Shown here: positions 60,966 through 64,000 of the stretch, piece by piece
How positions within the stretch are numbered: the first letter of the stretch is position 1
Layout: each line of letters starts with the position of its first letter
From: Symsagittifera roscoffensis
Lineage: Eukaryota > Xenacoelomorpha > Acoela > Convolutidae
Reading direction: 5' to 3'
NCBI RefSeq assembly: GCF_963678635.1
Contig: NC_087063.1
Coordinates: 85,299,574 to 85,363,573, forward strand
Length of the DNA stretch: 64,000 nt
Program-made: the position numbers and the translations under genes
The notes under the pieces: generated by a model
What the model was told of the DNA's origin: nothing
The model's input: the letters and a program-made list of their open reading frames with translations, nothing else
Databases searched by the model: none

Positions 60966-61640
60966 AGAGATCGATAAGCTACTAGCCCAGGGACACATAG
61001 AAAAATTGAAGGAGTGTTCGGATCGATGTTTTGTTTCTCCGATTGTTATTACCGTAAAAAAAAAGACGGGTCCGTAAAATTAGCGTTGGAATCTGGAGAA
61101 CTCAATAAACAGGTGCATAAAAACAAGTACCAAATGCCCAACATAGAAAAACTTGTAGATGCAATATGGGAGGTGTTTATTCCGAGAAAAAACAATGGGA
61201 GGTGTTTTTTACCACGATGGATTTAACTTACACGTAGGGACATCTACCGCTCAGTGAAGAAACAAGTGCACATTGTAATTTCTCATTAGTTGTCGGACGG
61301 TCGACAGGAACCTACCGATTTCGAACAGGATTTTACGGGCTAACGTCAATGCCAGCAGAGTTCCAACGGGCAATGAACTCAATTTTAAACGAATTCCCCC
61401 AAGCAAACGCTTTCATTGAGGATATTTTTAGTTACAACCATTTTGGCTATAACCAAGGGAACTGAAGTGGAACACATATTCTTGATTGAAAAGATTCTTA
61501 GAAAATTGAATCGCGAAAAAATCTCGTTAAAACTACTTAAGTGCGAGTTTGCAAAGCGAGATTGCGAATGGCTCGGCCATCGTATAACAGAAACGGGAGT
61601 AACGCCTCTGAAGCGTAGGACGTCGCCGATCGATGCATTA
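60925..61640 (+). pseudogene. pol: Degenerate reverse transcriptase, several frameshifts
   Basis: Fragments in three frames follow Ty3/gypsy order. VTLQDKMDEEIDKLLAQGHI and CFVSPIVIT lie in one frame to about 61056. A nine-A run (61056-61064) shifts to another frame with KLALESGELNKQVHKNKYQM. A third frame from 61211 has TTMDLTYT (first catalytic Asp region), a TAG at 61235-61237, then GFYGLTSMPAEFQRAMN. The two-Asp box is altered: it reads F-I-E-D-I near 61411-61425, so its first Asp is Glu. The thumb part follows in the next frame. It is not functional as it stands. Confidence 0.8.
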
Positions 61641-62276
61641 GCGGCCCCTAAAACAGTTACTCAGTTGAAATCATTTATGAGCTCAATCCATGGGAGTGGA
61701 AGTACAGGCGATCTCTACCAGCGTACTACCAGCCGAACCTTAAACCGGTATAAACTCTTAAAATCTAATGTAATTGCCGAGTCTAAACATACCATCAAAC
61801 TGAAAAACGGGTCTGTGCTTAGGAAAAGTGTCGTGGCAGCAAAACCGAAGAAGACCCTGCCAAAGAAACGAAAACCGGCCACACTCAAACACGTGCTCGC
61901 AAGTGCGAAAAAAGGGGTAATAGAAAGCCCAAAGTCAAAGCGGCCTAAAGCGAAACAACCAGCACCTATAGCCACATATCGATCTGAAAGCTCGGACAGT
62001 GAGGATCACCAACCATTAAAAAATATACCAGCACGACTACCAGTCGAGATTTCGGCAAGGCATGAGGCAATTGCGGCGGGACAAGGACCAAGGCAGAAAA
62101 AATCAGGAGGAATACGGAACGGGGTGAGAACTAAACCTACAAAAGTAAAACGCGGCAAAGGGAATCAGGACAGACCGGCGTTAGTTGTGAGAGAGTATAT
62201 TACAAACAAGAGGAAGAAGGAGAATCAGGTAGCCAAAGAGAAAGCTCGCGAGCACGAAAGAGCACGAGAAGAATGA
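61416..62276 (+). pseudogene. Fusion frame: RT thumb joined to basic Pol tail
   Basis: A 286-codon frame, the longest in the window. Its first ~85 residues are reverse-transcriptase thumb/connection (KCEFAKRDCEWLGHRITETG, then LKSFMSSIH). They pass directly into YKLLKSNVIAESKHTIKLKN and ~180 Lys/Arg/Pro-rich residues ending in a charged KEKAREHERAREE. RNase H and integrase are missing between these parts, so an internal deletion kept the frame open. The first codon is TTG, and the sequence upstream is RT in another frame. A role for the basic tail in DNA binding is only inferred. Confidence 0.65.
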
Positions 62277-62532
62277 AGCCAGTCGACAAAATGCGAGGAG
62301 TGATGATAGACAATATCCAAGGGGTGGAGAAGAAGTGGAAATATCCAGGGGAAGGAAACAAGTAAATCTTAAAACTCATTTAAGAGTCGTAACCCAGGGA
62401 GAGGGATGGCCATAAGCCTAAAACTCACAGTTAAACTTCTGATGCGTTAGTTACGGCAGCAGGTTGAAAGGTCACTACTTAATATATTAAATTTAAATTA
62501 CTATGTATTTAAATTTTACATATGTACGGAAA

Positions 62533-62772
62533 TGTGAGGGGCTACATATTTAGATGTCAATCAATTTAGTTGCTATCCATTATGATTTATATCCTTGAGA
62601 GTTCTCATATTATGACTAAGTTTGAATTTGATACCTGCTTGTCAGTCAGTCTAGGTCTGTCTAGTCTGCTATGTGTTGACCTCTAGTTCATGCGAACTAT
62701 TTATTTATTTATGCGAACTAGAAACAAGTTGAATTTAATCTTCAACCGTATCGTTTTGACTATCCCTTGTTA
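62533..62772 (+). repeat. 3' LTR (240 bp)
   Basis: Pairs with 59129-59359. It is nine bases longer because CGAACTATTTATTTATTTAT has replaced a shorter segment after CTCTAGTTCATG. No clear polypurine tract directly precedes it; purine-rich sequence occurs only ~200 bases upstream near 62325-62360. Confidence 0.88.
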
Positions 62773-63150
62773 AAACAAATAGATAAAACACTGTATTGCT
62801 CAACATCGGTCTAAAAACTGGCGATTTTGCAGAATACACAACAAAACGTGCGGAAACCGGAACAGTTTGCGGAATCTAAAAGCAAATATAAACTCAATAC
62901 ACTGTAAGTTTTACTTTTGCGAAATCCCTGTACATTTGCGGAATCCGTTTACAATTTGCCGAATACGGTGGCATCTAGCTATATCGCTCGTTGTGGAATC
63001 CACAACAAAACCAATGAGCCGACAAAAATTACATTACAGATATTTCTGCGCGGAATCTGCGGGATTTTGGATTGCAGTGACCTAGAGACACCAAACCGTG
63101 GGCCTATCTGATGCACAGTTAGGCCTCGTAATGTTAAAAACGACAAAATA
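62773..63150. repeat. Rep-A copy, right part
   Basis: Repeated GCGGAATC/GCGGAAAC motifs at about 62850-63060, then CTAGCTATATCGCTCGTTGT, GCCGACAAAAATTACATTAC and GATGCACAGTTAGGCCTCGT. These match 4501-4560 and 4690-4700/5070-5094 in the first duplicated block. It is more diverged than those copies. Confidence 0.6.
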
Positions 63151-63319
63151 AGTCCAGATTTATTTACATTAACTCATCGTGTACAATTATAGAAACATCC
63201 ACAATTTACCACACAAATCTCGTTTCAGTTCAAAGATGGAAGCAAAATGTTGCTCCATTGAAGCTAGATTCCAGAACATCCTTTCTTGACGTCACCAGTC
63301 GAACTTGTACAAATTTTTG

Positions 63320-63667
63320 CTATATTTCATGAGCCAGTGAAATTATTGACACTTGCACTGGAATTGTCGCTCTGCTGAGGCAAGTCTGGATCCGGTTGGA
63401 TGACCTAATCATATCGCAAACATATATTTGGATGTCATCAAGCATGTTACGGTAGATGAGCTTAGCTTGTGTTGAAGGTGTTGTGAATGCATTAGGCTTT
63501 GCATGAATACCTACCTCAGTCCAGAGCTGTTTCAGTTCCTGGCCCAATGCCCTCACAGTCTCCTCGGAGTAGAGGTGTCCAGGGTATCCGATGCTCCAGA
63601 ACAGACTGCCCTGGACTGTGGCGAGGATGAGGCAGAAACAGTCGCCACACTTGGACTGGTCTGCCAC
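63320..63667 (-). CDS. Unidentified coding exon on the minus strand
   Basis: A 115-codon minus frame, clearly less AT-rich than its flanks. The peptide contains KCGDCFCLILATVQGSLFWS, GYPGHLYSEETVRALGQELK and, later, MLDDIQIYVCDMIRSSN before a stop at 63320. It has no ATG start; a GGCAG at about 63662-63666 (minus strand) could be the acceptor. An excellent donor-like GAG/GTAGGT occurs inside, at about 63513-63521. The exon may therefore end there (QELKQLWTE), with the remaining open frame being intron, or it may be a terminal exon. I cannot assign a family. The overlapping plus frame at 63503-63724 is a shadow. Confidence 0.45.
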   Translation of the reverse strand: MADQSKCGDCFCLILATVQGSLFWSIGYPGHLYSEETVRALGQELKQLWTEVGIHAKPNAFTTPSTQAKLIYRNMLDDIQIYVCDMIRSSNRIQTCLSRATIPVQVSIISLAHEI

Positions 63668-64000
63668 ACCTACACCACAAGGTCACACAAGGCTACCAAG
63701 GAGGGCAAAACAACACAATGCTAGCCAAAATTAAGACATACAAAGTTATATCAAAAAAGACAATCGAAAAGGTCATGAAAAAGCTTTGAAAAAACCCAAA
63801 AGAAAGCAAACATTTCTTCAAAAAAGGGGCAAAAAATGACCAAACTAGCAAATAAATTATACATCATGAAAGCACGAGCACCATCAAAAATACTAGAAAG
63901 TGTCTATGAAAATATGCATCCTTTTTCACGGACGCTTTGGGATACAAAACATTTAATAAAATAAATTTGATGGATCAAAACTCGATATTTTAACATTTCC
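63668..64000. other. No gene recognised at the right edge
   Basis: AT-rich sequence that may be an intron or the upstream part of the minus-strand exon. No further exon is identifiable. Confidence 0.4.

Larger units (their letters stand above)
59129..62772 (+). mobile_element. Defective Ty3/gypsy LTR retrotransposon (3.64 kb)
   Basis: Two direct LTRs flank remnants in the order gag, protease, reverse transcriptase, then a basic C-terminal tail. RNase H and integrase are absent. The gag-pro-RT order and the protein motifs place it in Ty3/gypsy. LTR divergence is about seven substitutions plus one complex indel, so insertion is fairly old. A 4-base target duplication is probable: AAAT at 59125-59128 against AAAC at 62773-62776, where the unoccupied relative near 3367 has AAAC. 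Multiple stops and frameshifts make it non-autonomous. It has the same orientation as the remnant at 54.85 kb but is separate from it. Confidence 0.9.

Overview
The window looks like AT-rich, repeat-dominated DNA from an invertebrate animal. The support is an animal-type spliced exon whose product resembles the C-terminus of an SVOP/SLC22-like transporter, a Ty3/gypsy LTR retrotransposon with a metazoan-style Gag, and a hAT-type MITE with an 8-bp target duplication. I see no bacterial operons, CRISPR arrays, rRNA or tRNA genes. Only three short stretches look like host coding sequence: the 3' end of a plus-strand gene at the left edge, the SVOP-like terminal exon near 1 kb, and an unidentified minus-strand exon near 63.5 kb.

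Layout. 1-1.5 kb: gene ends. 3.2-5.9 kb: a family of degenerate GCGGAATCCGC-rich repeats (called Rep-A here), a 165-175-bp tandem repeat and a truncated hAT MITE. 5.84-46.4 kb: a very large tandem array of ~1-kb monomers. It holds about 33 monomers with a conserved core plus 10 deleted 510-bp monomers at 25.14-30.12 kb. Each monomer carries an AT-rich part with a conserved short inverted repeat, a block of 18-bp repeats, and a ~330-bp core that is open on both strands in many copies. The 18-bp repeat also forms purer arrays at 46.38-46.68 and 50.78-52.08 kb. 46.7-54.6 kb: the right border of the array, present twice at an offset of about 5.4 kb, plus ~1.1-kb repeats (Rep-C). 54.85-56.83 kb: a decayed retroelement-like pol remnant split by an intact hAT MITE. 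57.06-57.44 kb: an inverted-repeat element. 59.13-62.77 kb: a defective Ty3/gypsy element inserted in a Rep-A copy.

How it fits together. The array appears to have grown by unequal exchange and segmental duplication. Both its left edge (4.22-5.94 kb, copied at 10.41-12.13 kb) and its right edge (46.5-48.9 kb, copied at 52.0-54.6 kb) are duplicated. A ~1-kb block recurs almost unchanged 30.5 kb away, and a second block recurs 6.14 kb away. The 510-bp subfamily is one deletion derivative of a 1,013-bp monomer, later amplified and homogenised. On the minus strand the monomer reads as an acidic hexapeptide repeat (DNPEDL type) followed by a ~110-residue charged module. Nearly every copy has stops or frameshifts, and a hand comparison of two copies shows no excess of silent changes, so I treat the copies as non-coding or relic. 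The clearest candidate for an ancestral coding edge is the minus-strand frame at 46103-46849. All database identities here are from memory of family features, since nothing could be searched.
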